In this document: positions 55,684 through 63,634 of the stretch, in pieces
How the letters are laid out: each line of letters starts with the position of its first letter
Position numbering within the stretch: position 1 is the stretch's first letter
Source: Actinopolymorpha pittospori
GTDB taxonomy: Bacteria > Actinomycetota > Actinomycetes > Propionibacteriales > Actinopolymorphaceae
Length of the DNA stretch: 64,000 nt
Reading direction: 5' to 3'
Assembly: GCF_014873875.1 (NCBI RefSeq)
Contig: NZ_JADBEM010000001.1
Location: 2,604,001-2,668,000, forward strand
The notes under the pieces: model-generated
The model's database searches: none
Told to the model about the DNA's origin: nothing
What the model saw: only the letters and a program-made list of their open reading frames with translations
Program-made: the position numbers and the translations under genes

Positions 55684-56343
55684 TCACGGTGTCACGGAGC
55701 CCCTATCGGGACCATCCGCTGGCGCGAATGCCGCCAGGAGCGTCGCCCTGATGTATCGCGGAGCTTCCTCGGGGTTCAGGCGGCCAACGGCGATCTCGTC
55801 TGCGGCGCCGTGCATGACGACGTGCGTGGTGGCGAGGAGCCAGCTCACCGGCAGGTCGGTGCGGAATGCGCCCTCACGCTGGCCGCGTTCGAGGAGCCCA
55901 CGTACGTGGGCTTCGGCCTTCTGGTGGAGTTCGCGGATCCGTGTCGGCGGCAGTTCCTTCTGAGCCGCTGTGAGCAGTGCACGTGACTGGTCGACCAGCA
56001 TCCAGCTGGACTCGATCAGTGCAGCGAAGGCCTTGCGGGGGTCGCCGCCGAGTTCCAGCCGGCTGAGGACCTCGTCGCCGCGGTCAAGTGCGTCGAGGAG
56101 GGCAGCTTCAACGAGTTCGGCGCGCGTCTTGAAATGTCCGTAGAGCGTCATTCGTCCGACCCCGGCGGCGGCTGCGATGTCGGCCACCGAGGCGTCGGAG
56201 TTGTTTCCCAGCGATTCGACGGTCGCGCGGACGATCGCTGTCCGGTTGCGCTGGGCGTCCGCGCGCACGTTGGCACCGAGCCGCCGTTCTGAGGTCGAAG
56301 AGGCGCCGGCTTTCGGCGTGGTCGTGCGCTGCCTCTTCGGCAT
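55684..56343 (-). CDS. TetR/AcrR-family repressor of the adjacent DHA2 pump
   Basis: The ATG at 56343 (a TTG at 56352 is the longest start) gives 219 residues. A basic tail (PKRQRTTTPKAGASS) precedes the DNA-binding domain RNRTAIVRATVESLGNNSDASVADIAAAAGVGRMTLYGHFKTRAELV. The ligand domain includes LIESSWMLVDQSRALLTAAQKELP. It is divergent from an MFS drug pump, with a perfect 28-bp palindrome covering the promoter region directly upstream, so it probably represses both genes and releases them when a drug binds. Confidence 0.88.
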   Translation of the reverse strand: MPKRQRTTTPKAGASSTSERRLGANVRADAQRNRTAIVRATVESLGNNSDASVADIAAAAGVGRMTLYGHFKTRAELVEAALLDALDRGDEVLSRLELGGDPRKAFAALIESSWMLVDQSRALLTAAQKELPPTRIRELHQKAEAHVRGLLERGQREGAFRTDLPVSWLLATTHVVMHGAADEIAVGRLNPEEAPRYIRATLLAAFAPADGPDRGSVTP

Positions 56344-56356
56344 CTCGTCCAACCCC

Positions 56357-56411
56357 CTAACTCGTACGGGAACGTACGAGTTAGTATAGCCGTTGCAACT
56401 CGTACACGAGT
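56357..56411. promoter_or_regulatory. TetR operator palindromes ACTCGTAC
   Basis: CTAACTCGTACG-GGAA-CGTACGAGTTAG at 56357-56384 is a perfect 12+12 palindrome. A second, shorter dyad ACTCGT-AC-ACGAGT lies at 56398-56411. Both share the ACTCGT half-site and lie between the divergent TetR and MFS genes. TAGTAT (56382-56387) could be a -10 element overlapping the first operator. Confidence 0.75.
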
Positions 56412-56436
56412 GCTTGAGTTAAGGAGGAGGAAGGCC

Positions 56437-57822
56437 ATGAGCAGCTACCCCAGACGTTGGCAGGTGCTGGCGTTGCTCGGGATCGCGCAGTTCATGCTGA
56501 TCTTGGATGTCACCGTGGTGGCGATCGCGCTGCCACTGATGGGTGCCGATCTGGGGCTGGAACGGCAGACGCTGACCTGGGTGGTCAGCGCGTACACGCT
56601 CACCTTCGGTGGCCTGATGCTGCTTGGCGGGCGGATCGCCGACCTGATCGGGCCGCGGATGATGGTGATGCTCGGTTTGGCGCTGTTCACGATCGCGTCG
56701 TTCGCCACCGGCGCCGCACAGGACGGCGTCGTCGTGCTGGCCGGCCGCGTGGGACAGGGCCTCGGCGCAGCGATGCTGTCGCCGTCTGCGTTGTCGATGG
56801 TGGTGCGGATGTTCGAGGGTGACGAGCGCAACCGTGCGCTGGGCATCTGGTCGGCCCTCGGTGGCGGTGGTGCCGCGGTCGGCGTACTGATCGGTGGCCT
56901 GCTGGCTGCGGGCCCCGGCTGGCCGTGGGTGTTCTTCGTCAACGTTCCCATCGGTGTGGTCGTGTTCATCGTGCTCAGCAAAGTGCTTCCCTCGCTGCCT
57001 CCGGTGGAGACCGGCCAGCGGCTGGGCGTCGACGTGCTCGGGGCGCTTCTTGTGACGGCGGCGACCGGCTCGGTGATCTACGCGATGATCGGAGCCGGGG
57101 AGGTCGGCTGGCTGGCCCCGCGGACCTGGATCCTCTTTGCCGTTGGCGTCGGGCTCTACCTGCTGTTCGGGTGGCGCCAGCGGGCGACGGTATCTCCACT
57201 GATGGACCTGGGCCTGCTGTTTCGGCGTCCGGTGCTCGCGGGCACGTTCGTGATCGCGATCGGCACGGCGCTGATGGTGGCGGTGTTCTTTCTCGGCTCG
57301 TTCTACCTGCAAGGACATGCGCAGCTCGGGCCGCTGGTCACCGGGGTGCTGTTCTTGCCCGTCGCCGTGGCGACGATGATCGGTGCGCAGCTCGGCGGGC
57401 GGATCATCGGACGGGTGGGCGGCCGCACCCTCGCGACCATCGGCCTGGTTGTCGCCGCCGCCGGGCTCGCCGTGCCAGCCTTCACGCCCACCATGGTTGG
57501 CGTGGTCATTGGGGTCAGTGTCGCCGCGGCCGGAATCGGGACCCTGTTCGTGGTCGCCTCGGTCACCGCGCTCGGGCAGGTCGCCCCGCACGAGGCCGGC
57601 GTGGCCTCGGGCATCGTGAGCACCTTCCATGAGTTCGGCGCCTCGATCGGCGCTGCCGTGACCTCCAGCGTCGCCGCGGCCAGCCTGGCCACCCAGGCCG
57701 AGGGCGGCTACACCGCCGCGTTCACCGTCGCTGCCGTCGCCGCCCTGGTGGGGGCGCTCATCTCCGGTGGCCTGATTCCAGGACGCCAGCCCGCCCCGGC
57801 GGCCATGACGCCAGCTCGCTGA
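56437..57822 (+). CDS. MFS DHA2-type multidrug efflux transporter
   Basis: The ATG at 56437 follows AAGGAGGAGG (56421-56430) and gives 461 residues with fourteen predicted helices. DHA2/EmrB markers are LILDVTVVAIALPLMGADLG with the Asp of motif D1, the loop motif LLGGRIADLIGPRMMVM, GRVGQGLGAAMLSPSALSMVVR (motif C region) and GIWSALGGGGAAVGVLIGG. It exports hydrophobic drugs by proton antiport across the cytoplasmic membrane. Its divergent TetR gene and the palindromic operators point to induction by substrate. Confidence 0.93.
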   Translation: MSSYPRRWQVLALLGIAQFMLILDVTVVAIALPLMGADLGLERQTLTWVVSAYTLTFGGLMLLGGRIADLIGPRMMVMLGLALFTIASFATGAAQDGVVVLAGRVGQGLGAAMLSPSALSMVVRMFEGDERNRALGIWSALGGGGAAVGVLIGGLLAAGPGWPWVFFVNVPIGVVVFIVLSKVLPSLPPVETGQRLGVDVLGALLVTAATGSVIYAMIGAGEVGWLAPRTWILFAVGVGLYLLFGWRQRATVSPLMDLGLLFRRPVLAGTFVIAIGTALMVAVFFLGSFYLQGHAQLGPLVTGVLFLPVAVATMIGAQLGGRIIGRVGGRTLATIGLVVAAAGLAVPAFTPTMVGVVIGVSVAAAGIGTLFVVASVTALGQVAPHEAGVASGIVSTFHEFGASIGAAVTSSVAAASLATQAEGGYTAAFTVAAVAALVGALISGGLIPGRQPAPAAMTPAR

Positions 57823-57996
57823 CCGACCCGCGGCCCGGCACGCGGCTCGGTCTTGGGCCGACCAGGCCCTTGAATGTCGCCCTTCATCCGGTCGGGACAG
57901 GTATGACCGCTTCTGTGTCGCTGACTTTCTCGCACGCTGACGTACTCATCGTTGTTCGCCGGTGGACACGCGAGTCTCTGAGGAGCCTTCCGTACC

Positions 57997-58419
57997 ATGG
58001 TGCCGGTGAACCTCCGGCAGATGACGCGACTACGGGGTGGTCCGTGTCTGCTGATGCTCCTCCTCGTGGTGGCCGGGGTAGTCGCCATGCATGGGCTTGG
58101 CCCTGCGGTCATGCCTGACGATGAGAGCGCCATCTCCGCTCACGCGATGCCTGCCCATGCGAACGCCACGACTGGTGAGTTCGAGCATGTACGTACCGCT
58201 GGCGGCTGCGAGGTCCCTCAACACGGCGGCGGCCATGCCGACCATGTTGACGCCATGTGTTCGGCGGCTGGGGTAGCGGGCGCCCCTGCGTTGCCCGCAC
58301 TCGTCCCGATCGTGATCGACGCCGTGAGCCCGCGGCCCTTGACGGCATGGCCAGTTGGTCCCGAGAACGCCGGACGGGCCCCGCCGTCCCTGTCTGAGTT
58401 ACAGCTCCTGCGCATATAG
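57997..58419 (+). CDS. DUF6153-like small membrane protein
   Basis: This 140-residue protein starts at an ATG at 57997 (or 58021). It has one hydrophobic segment (PCLLMLLLVVAGVVAMHGLGPA) and a His/Met-rich outside region: HAMPAHANATTG and CEVPQHGGGHADHVDAMC with paired cysteines. This is what I recall of the DUF6153 family, which commonly lies beside DUF305 genes in actinomycetes. Metal handling, perhaps copper, at the outer face of the membrane is inferred from the residues and from the neighbour. It is followed after 88 bases by the DUF305 gene and is likely co-transcribed. Confidence 0.7.
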   Translation: MVPVNLRQMTRLRGGPCLLMLLLVVAGVVAMHGLGPAVMPDDESAISAHAMPAHANATTGEFEHVRTAGGCEVPQHGGGHADHVDAMCSAAGVAGAPALPALVPIVIDAVSPRPLTAWPVGPENAGRAPPSLSELQLLRI

Positions 58420-58507
58420 GCACACCGCACCGGCGGCGCCTGCTTCACGACGTCGCTCGCCTCGGCATGCCCAGTACCAGATCAACAGCACAGGGAGCAG
58501 TATCACC

Positions 58508-59176
58508 ATGAGCACCAACCAAGGGATGTCCAAGCGAACCTCCATTCGCTGGCTGGCCTCGGCTGCGGCCGCCGCCACTACCGTCACGGTCCTCGCGGCC
58601 TGCGGCGGTAACTCCGAGCAGCCCGACTCCGAGAGCGCCACGCCCTCAGCCTCCACGACCGCCTCGGTGACTGCTGGCGCGCACAACGCGACCGACGTCT
58701 CCTTTGCCGAGGACATGATTCCGCACCACCGCCAGGCGGTGCAGATGGCGGACCTCGCCCCGACGCGCGCTTCCTCACCCGAAGTGAAGGCACTCGCCGC
58801 AACCATCAAGCAGGAGCAGGGCCCTGAGATCAAAACCATGTCGGCATGGCTGACATCCTGGGGCGAGCAGGTTCCTGAGGACTCGGAACCGGGGATGGAT
58901 CACTCCGGAATGGACCATTCGGGCATGGACTCCGGCATGGCGGAGATGCCGGGGATGATGACCGCGGAGGAGATGAAGAAACTCGAGGGAGCCACTGGTC
59001 CGGCCTTCGACGCGGCCTTCCTCAAGATGATGATCAAGCACCACCAGGGCGCTGTAGAGATGGCAAAGAACGAGACGGCCAAGGGCTCCTATCGGCCAGC
59101 CGTCATACTGGCCAGCAGCATCGTCACCTCCCAAACCGCCGAGATCGAGCAGATGACCAAGCTCCTCGACAAGTAG
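58508..59176 (+). CDS. DUF305 lipoprotein, CopM-like metal-binding protein
   Basis: The ATG at 58508 gives 222 residues. The lipobox VLAACGG marks a lipoprotein anchored outside the cytoplasmic membrane. A Ser/Thr-rich linker follows, then two DUF305 halves: FAEDMIPHHRQAVQMADLA and FLKMMIKHHQGAVEMAKNE, each with the HH and Met pattern. Between them is the metal-binding run MDHSGMDHSGMDSGMAEMPGMM. Relatives such as CopM bind copper or silver outside the cell. The upstream DUF6153 gene fits the same role. Confidence 0.88.
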   Translation: MSTNQGMSKRTSIRWLASAAAAATTVTVLAACGGNSEQPDSESATPSASTTASVTAGAHNATDVSFAEDMIPHHRQAVQMADLAPTRASSPEVKALAATIKQEQGPEIKTMSAWLTSWGEQVPEDSEPGMDHSGMDHSGMDSGMAEMPGMMTAEEMKKLEGATGPAFDAAFLKMMIKHHQGAVEMAKNETAKGSYRPAVILASSIVTSQTAEIEQMTKLLDK

Positions 59177-59233
59177 CTATCCGTAGCAGGGGCGTTGCCG
59201 TCGGCAGGCGCCTGGTTCGCCTTTGCCAGCTAG

Positions 59234-59392
59234 GGTGCGTCTCCCGAATCGAGCCGGTGAAGCGAGCGGTGCATCCGCGCCGCGGTGGCGAGGCGGAGGA
59301 GGAGCGCGTAGCGGTGTTCTACGCGCGACTAGGACAACGTGGCCAGCGTGGATGCGGGGGCATCGCGCCAGGCAGGATTTGGGAGACGCACC
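59234..59392. mobile_element. 159-bp MITE with CTAG target duplication
   Basis: The ends GGTGCGTCTCCC (59234-59245) and their perfect complement (59381-59392) extend to 17 bases with one mismatch. CTAG flanks both sides (59230-59233 and 59393-59396). The interior has no transposase. Size and CTAG duplication suggest a non-autonomous element moved by an IS701-type transposase. Its ends do not match IS701-A or IS701-B, so its parent is elsewhere. Confidence 0.75.
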
Positions 59393-59396
59393 CTAG

Positions 59397-60859
59397 TACT
59401 ACAGCCGTAATTCGTGATCTCGGCTGGTCGGCGGAGTTTTGATGCTCGGCGTGTTGCTGTGACAGCGCGCGGCCGCCGCGACATTGTCTGCGTTTGTGAA
59501 GACGATAGACATTGAGGCGGCGGCCGCTGCTCTCAGCGTAGAGGTCGCTGGGTGGGAGCGGGAGTTGGACGCGCTGATGCGTCGGGTTGGGTCGTGCTTT
59601 GTCCGGCCGGAGACCGCTCGGACGGCGCGGGACGTGGTCGACGGTCTGCTTGCGGGCCTGCCCAGGGCTAACTGCTGGACGCTGGCTGAGCATGCCGGGC
59701 ACCGCAGCCCGGATCGGATCCAGTATCTGCTCGGCCGTGCGGTCTGGGACGACGCGGCGGTGCGAAGTGAGTTGGCCGAGTACGTGGCGGCGAACCTGAC
59801 CGACGGCGTGGATCCGGATCGGGTGGTGCTGGTGTTCGATGAGACAGGGGATCAGAAGAAGGGCAGCCACACGGTGGGGGTGCAGCGGCAGTACTCAGGC
59901 ACGTGTGGTCGGATCGAGAACTGCCAGGTCGCGGTGTTCGCCACCCTGGCCAGCCCGCGCGGGCACGCGTTCATCGACGTCGGCCTGTACCTGCCCCAGT
60001 CCTGGACAACCGATCCGGGCCGGCTGGCGGAGGCCGGCGTGCCTGAAGATGTGGAGTTTCAGACCAAACCGCAGCTGGCGCTGGCCATGACCGACCGGGC
60101 GTTGGCCGCCGGCATCCTGCCCGGGTGGGTCAGCGCCGATGAGGCCTACGGCGACAATCCCCGACTGCGACAAGCCTTCGAGGAACGACACCTGAACTAC
60201 GTCATGGCAGTCTCATGCGACACCCAGATCCCCACTCCAGCAGACACGAGCACCGGCACAGGCACCGGCAGAATGCGAGCCGATGAGTTCGCCGCGCAGT
60301 TACCGGCAACCGACTGGCACCTTGCCTCGGCCGGCAAAGGCAGCAAAGGCGAACGGCTCTACCACTGGGCCCTCACCCGTCTGGCAAACCTCAGCCGAGC
60401 TGGCTACCGGTGGCTGCTGGTCCGCCGCCATCCGGCCACCGGCGAACAGGCCTACTTCCTGTGCCATGCCACCACCGACGTCAGCCTGGCAAGACTGGCC
60501 ACGGTCGCTGGAACTCGCTGGCGAATCGAGGAGAACATCCAAGTCGGCAAAGGGTGCGCCGCACTGGACGAGCACCAAGTCCGTACCTGGACCTCCTGGC
60601 ACCGCTGGACCACCCTGGCCATGCTCGCCCACGCCTTCCTCGCCGTCCAAGCAGGCCCAGACAGCCATCCCGACCCCAGCAGAGCAATGGTTCCCCTAAC
60701 CTGCAACGAGATCCGGCACCTCAGAGCCACCATCACCCACCCAAGCCACCCCCTAACCCACACCATCCGATGGAGCCGATTCCGCCGCCACCACCAACAC
60801 CACGCCCGACTCTGCCACTACCGACGACGAAACCAAGATTACGAATTACGGCTGTAGTA
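59397..60859 (+). mobile_element. IS701-family insertion sequence (IS701-A, copy 2), 1463 bp
   Basis: It has the same perfect 19-base inverted repeats and the same length as copy 1 at 10770, with CTAG at 59393-59396 and 60860-60863. The left CTAG is the right duplication of the MITE, so the element inserted exactly at the MITE's edge. I noticed only three base differences between the two copies (one in the leader, two silent in the gene). Confidence 0.95.
59484..60857 (+). CDS. IS701-family DDE transposase (IS701-A copy 2)
   Basis: This 457-residue protein is identical to the product at 10857-12230 as far as I can compare. The two changes seen in the gene (an A to G in a Gln codon near 60073 and a G to T in a Leu codon near 60322) are silent. 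Catalytic Asp, Asp and Glu lie in VFDETGDQKKG, SADEAYGDN and RWRIEENIQ. Both copies look active and are in the same orientation, 48.6 kb apart. Confidence 0.93.
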   Translation: MSAFVKTIDIEAAAAALSVEVAGWERELDALMRRVGSCFVRPETARTARDVVDGLLAGLPRANCWTLAEHAGHRSPDRIQYLLGRAVWDDAAVRSELAEYVAANLTDGVDPDRVVLVFDETGDQKKGSHTVGVQRQYSGTCGRIENCQVAVFATLASPRGHAFIDVGLYLPQSWTTDPGRLAEAGVPEDVEFQTKPQLALAMTDRALAAGILPGWVSADEAYGDNPRLRQAFEERHLNYVMAVSCDTQIPTPADTSTGTGTGRMRADEFAAQLPATDWHLASAGKGSKGERLYHWALTRLANLSRAGYRWLLVRRHPATGEQAYFLCHATTDVSLARLATVAGTRWRIEENIQVGKGCAALDEHQVRTWTSWHRWTTLAMLAHAFLAVQAGPDSHPDPSRAMVPLTCNEIRHLRATITHPSHPLTHTIRWSRFRRHHQHHARLCHYRRRNQDYELRL

Positions 60860-60869
60860 CTAGGTACGC

Positions 60870-61457
60870 TCACGTCAACGCGGTGTTCGGATCTCCTGCG
60901 AGGAGCTGCTCGACGAGGGCATCAGGATCGCAATCCTCGCTGTACAGGACACGCTTGGCCAGGCGCCGGTTCTGATCGTCGGTGACCCAATACTCAATGA
61001 AGTCGACGTCTTCGTGGATCCACTCGTGGCCGCGCTGTTGGCACCGTTCGCGCAGGATGCTGACGGATCTTGCCGTGTCTCGAGACGGGAGGAGCAGCAC
61101 GACGCTTTCGAACGGGCTCAGGGCGGTCGCGACCCGTGCGTGCAGCTGTCGATCGAGGAACGAGGTGTGCCCGGCGCCGAGGTCGAACACGCAGTCGTGG
61201 TGGTCGGCTACTACACGCTCGACCGCGTAGGCGAGAGACGGCTCCCAGTAGCGATAGGCGGCAACGAACGACTTGGCCATCAAGGAGTTGTACGTGGGGG
61301 CGTCGAAGTCTGGCGCAGCGCGGTAGTACTCGTTCGCGATGGAGTCGAGTTGGACATGCGGAAGCCCGAGGCGCTCGGCAAGCCGTGAGCCGAGCGTGGT
61401 CTTCCCTGCGCCCACTGGTCCGATGAGGACATGCTCCGGGCGGCGTGGCTCAACCAT
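60870..61457 (-). CDS. P-loop small-molecule kinase-like ATPase
   Basis: From the ATG at 61457 the product has 195 residues: VEPRRPEHVLIGPVGAGKTTLGSRLAERLGLPHVQLDSI with a Walker A GPVGAGKTT, and FDLGAGHTSFLDRQLHARVATAL. It resembles shikimate/gluconate-kinase-like AAA_18 proteins but has no clear substrate motif. Residues SILRERCQQRGHEW form a possible lid. It is cytosolic. The stop codon lies six bases from the CTAG at the right end of IS701-A copy 2, so the gene is intact but has lost its natural downstream region. Confidence 0.75.
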   Translation of the reverse strand: MVEPRRPEHVLIGPVGAGKTTLGSRLAERLGLPHVQLDSIANEYYRAAPDFDAPTYNSLMAKSFVAAYRYWEPSLAYAVERVVADHHDCVFDLGAGHTSFLDRQLHARVATALSPFESVVLLLPSRDTARSVSILRERCQQRGHEWIHEDVDFIEYWVTDDQNRRLAKRVLYSEDCDPDALVEQLLAGDPNTALT

Positions 61458-61828
61458 GGTCGGTGAGGCTAGCGCAGGCATCCTCGCGGATCTACCCGAA
61501 CGACCGGTCACACGAGGTCGTACCGGATTCGGCCGACCGTGCAACTGGCGCGCAACTGGCCACGGCACGTGACGGTCCTGAGCGGTCTCTCGCCGGCAGT
61601 CAGTTCGAGCGAGCAGCGAGGCTCTCGCGGACACAGGTCGCCGACCTGGCCGGGAGTCTCACGCCTTCGCGCCATACAAGACACAGGATGTCCTATACAG
61701 CTGCGATTCTTGACCCACGCCGGGACCAGATCGATGCTCAGTCACCGTCTGCGGTCTGGCACGAGCGCCCGAACGCGGGTCGCGAACGGCAGCAGCAAGA
61801 GTCGGCACGAACGACGGAGGTGGCTCCG
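61458..61828. other. Gap with a possible helix-turn-helix remnant
   Basis: A 371-base region between the divergent kinase and acetyltransferase genes. One plus-strand frame contains FERAARLSRTQVADLAGSL, which looks like the start of an XRE helix-turn-helix, but the surrounding residues do not support a gene. GGAGG at 61816-61820 serves the acetyltransferase. Confidence 0.35.
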
Positions 61829-62632
61829 ATGGTCACGGGCGAGATGCGGTTCACGACGAAGGAGTTGTCGAAGCGTACCTGGCCAGACTTCGAGAGGTTC
61901 TTCTCCCAGGTCCACGGCTGCGCGTGCACGCTCTATCTGCACGGGCGGCATCTACCCTCGGTGGCCCGTACGGCAACGGAGAGAGCTGAGCGCTTCGGAG
62001 TTCCCGACCGATCGCGGAGCGTCTTTCCCGCCAGGGCGTTCGGGCGGGCCCAAGAGCTCTCGGCTGTGAAGGAACTGGTGTGGCAGGGGCGCGCACACGG
62101 GATCCTGGTGTACGGCAGGGGAGAGCCCGTGGGATGGTGCCACTTCGGCCGCGCGAGCGCGCTACCGGTTGTGCGGGACGACCGGACTCCGCCAGAGATG
62201 GTCGCCAGGCATCCCTCTTCGGACTGGCGGATAACGTGTTTCACCACGCGGATGGACTATCGGCGGCGGGGTGTCGCAACGACCGCGCTGGCGGCGGCGC
62301 TCGAGGCGATTCGTCAACGCGGCGGCGGGTGGATCGAGGCAACCCCCATCGCGTTTCCGCACAATGACCCGACGGTGCGTAAGCTCCGGAAGACCTATCG
62401 GTGGCGTTCGCAAGAGGTCATCGACTACCTGGAAGAGAACTGGCCGCACAAGGAAGTCCCAGGTGTCGGCAGCGTCAACGCATGCCTGACTACCGCCAAG
62501 TCAATGAGTCACGCGGGCACGATGTCGATGTTCGAACGCTTTGGCTTCCAGCCAACCAAGCGCGACGAGTACCGAAGCTCAGACCGTTCGTGGGACCCAG
62601 GCGACTCCGTCGTCATGCGCCTGCAGATCTAG
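61829..62632 (+). CDS. GNAT-family N-acetyltransferase
   Basis: The ATG at 61829 follows GGAGG at 61816-61820 and gives 267 residues. The first part (FTTKELSKRTWPDFERFFSQVHGCACTLYLHG) has the Cys-x-Cys and a WC.C-like context of the YoaP-type GNAT group. The core has PVGWCHFGRASAL, then ITCFTTRMDYRRRGVATTALAAALEAI with the acetyl-CoA-binding RRRGVAT loop, and GTMSMFERFGFQPTKRD at the end. It should acetylate a small molecule or protein in the cytosol; the substrate is unknown. It is convergent with the truncated phosphotransferase gene. Confidence 0.85.
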   Translation: MVTGEMRFTTKELSKRTWPDFERFFSQVHGCACTLYLHGRHLPSVARTATERAERFGVPDRSRSVFPARAFGRAQELSAVKELVWQGRAHGILVYGRGEPVGWCHFGRASALPVVRDDRTPPEMVARHPSSDWRITCFTTRMDYRRRGVATTALAAALEAIRQRGGGWIEATPIAFPHNDPTVRKLRKTYRWRSQEVIDYLEENWPHKEVPGVGSVNACLTTAKSMSHAGTMSMFERFGFQPTKRDEYRSSDRSWDPGDSVVMRLQI

Positions 62633-62701
62633 GACCGTCTGCCGGCTCCGACGGAAAGAGAAACTTCAGGTCCGCGGCAGGGGACACGCGAACCTCGACC
62701 G

Positions 62702-63517
62702 TCAGGCCCGATCTGCGAAGAGATCGGTGGTCGTGGGGTTTGTCGCGAGGTCGAGATAAGCCCGGCCGCTGTCGATCGCCTCTACAGGTCGTGGTTTCCT
62801 CGCCCCTCGCCACCACCAAGTGATCTTTCCGATGGCGTCGCCAGCGATGTAGGAGGCAAACAGTGGTGCTAGTAGGTGGCGTTCGTCCGCTGTCAACTCC
62901 CGAACAGCCGAGTAGGCATCGATCAGGTTTCTGATTCGCGTCCCGTCGAGGTCGCCACCAGCTGAACGGCCCCAGTACCAAAGGATCGAAGCCAGATCGT
63001 AGATGACGTAGGAGTACAGGCAGTCGTCAAAGTCGAGCAGCGCGGCGACAGTGCCCGCGCTGTCCAGGACCAGGTTGTTGGGTCCGACGTCTCCATGCAC
63101 CAAGCCAACCCACACGTTGCCTCTCTGGTCCAGCTCGGAATCGAGGGTATGCAGCAGCCGCTTCAGATGATGCAGGAACGCGGGTCCACCTGGTATGTCC
63201 AGGAACTCGGGGTCGGCGCCGTCGCCGCTGACCCATCGCGCGAGACGCGTGATCGGGTCGCTGTGCTCGGTTCGAGACCCAGGGAAGGTTCGGCCTTGAG
63301 TCACCAGGTGCATCTGAGCCAAGAGGCGGGCTGCGGTGACACCGGAGGTCAGGTCGGCGCAACCTGTTTCCCCCGGACTCTCCCCGGCCGTCCCGTCCAC
63401 GTAGGTGAACAGGGCGCACGGGCGACCCTCGATGTAGTCGAAGCGTGTTCCGTCCCTTGCCTCGACGACATCTGCGACCGGAAACGTCTGCTCAGCCAGG
63501 TATCGCACCGCCGCTAG
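62702..63517 (-). pseudogene. Second phosphotransferase gene, 5' end cut off by IS1380-B copy 2
   Basis: The reading from the IS boundary is open (CTA GCG GCG GTG, then RYLAEQTFPVADVVEARDG) and continues for a normal kinase C-lobe with VWVGLVHGDVGPNNLVLD and VAALLDFDDCLYSYVIYDLAS, the catalytic and metal-binding motifs. Homoserine-kinase-like (ThrB/APH) proteins have some 50 more residues with the nucleotide loop before this point, and these are missing. LAALRYL-type sequence is normally internal, so the GTG at 63506-63508 is not the real start. The IS1380-B target CTAG (63514-63517) lies in the coding sequence. No activity is expected. Confidence 0.8.
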
Positions 63518-63561
63518 CCTCGGCTATTCACGTGGGTCGGCGGCACGGGGTCTAAATGCGG

Positions 63562-63631
63562 CGGAGTGCCTTGTCTGTAAGGAAGAATCGGTGTTTGAGG
63601 ACAACGATCTTTCTCGTAGAAAGGCACTCCG
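63562..63631 (+). promoter_or_regulatory. Hairpin covering the transposase ribosome binding site, IS1380-B copy 2
   Basis: CGGAGTGCCTT (63562-63572) and AAGGCACTCCG (63621-63631) form the same 11-bp stem as in copy 1. The 3' arm ends three bases before the GTG at 63635. The loop differs at a couple of bases while both arms are unchanged. Confidence 0.6.
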
Positions 63632-63634
63632 TAG

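Noticed and set aside
61445..61828. Upstream extension of the acetyltransferase with an XRE-like stretch
   Set aside because: Only about 19 residues look like a helix-turn-helix, the rest is low-complexity, and GGAGG favours the ATG at 61829.
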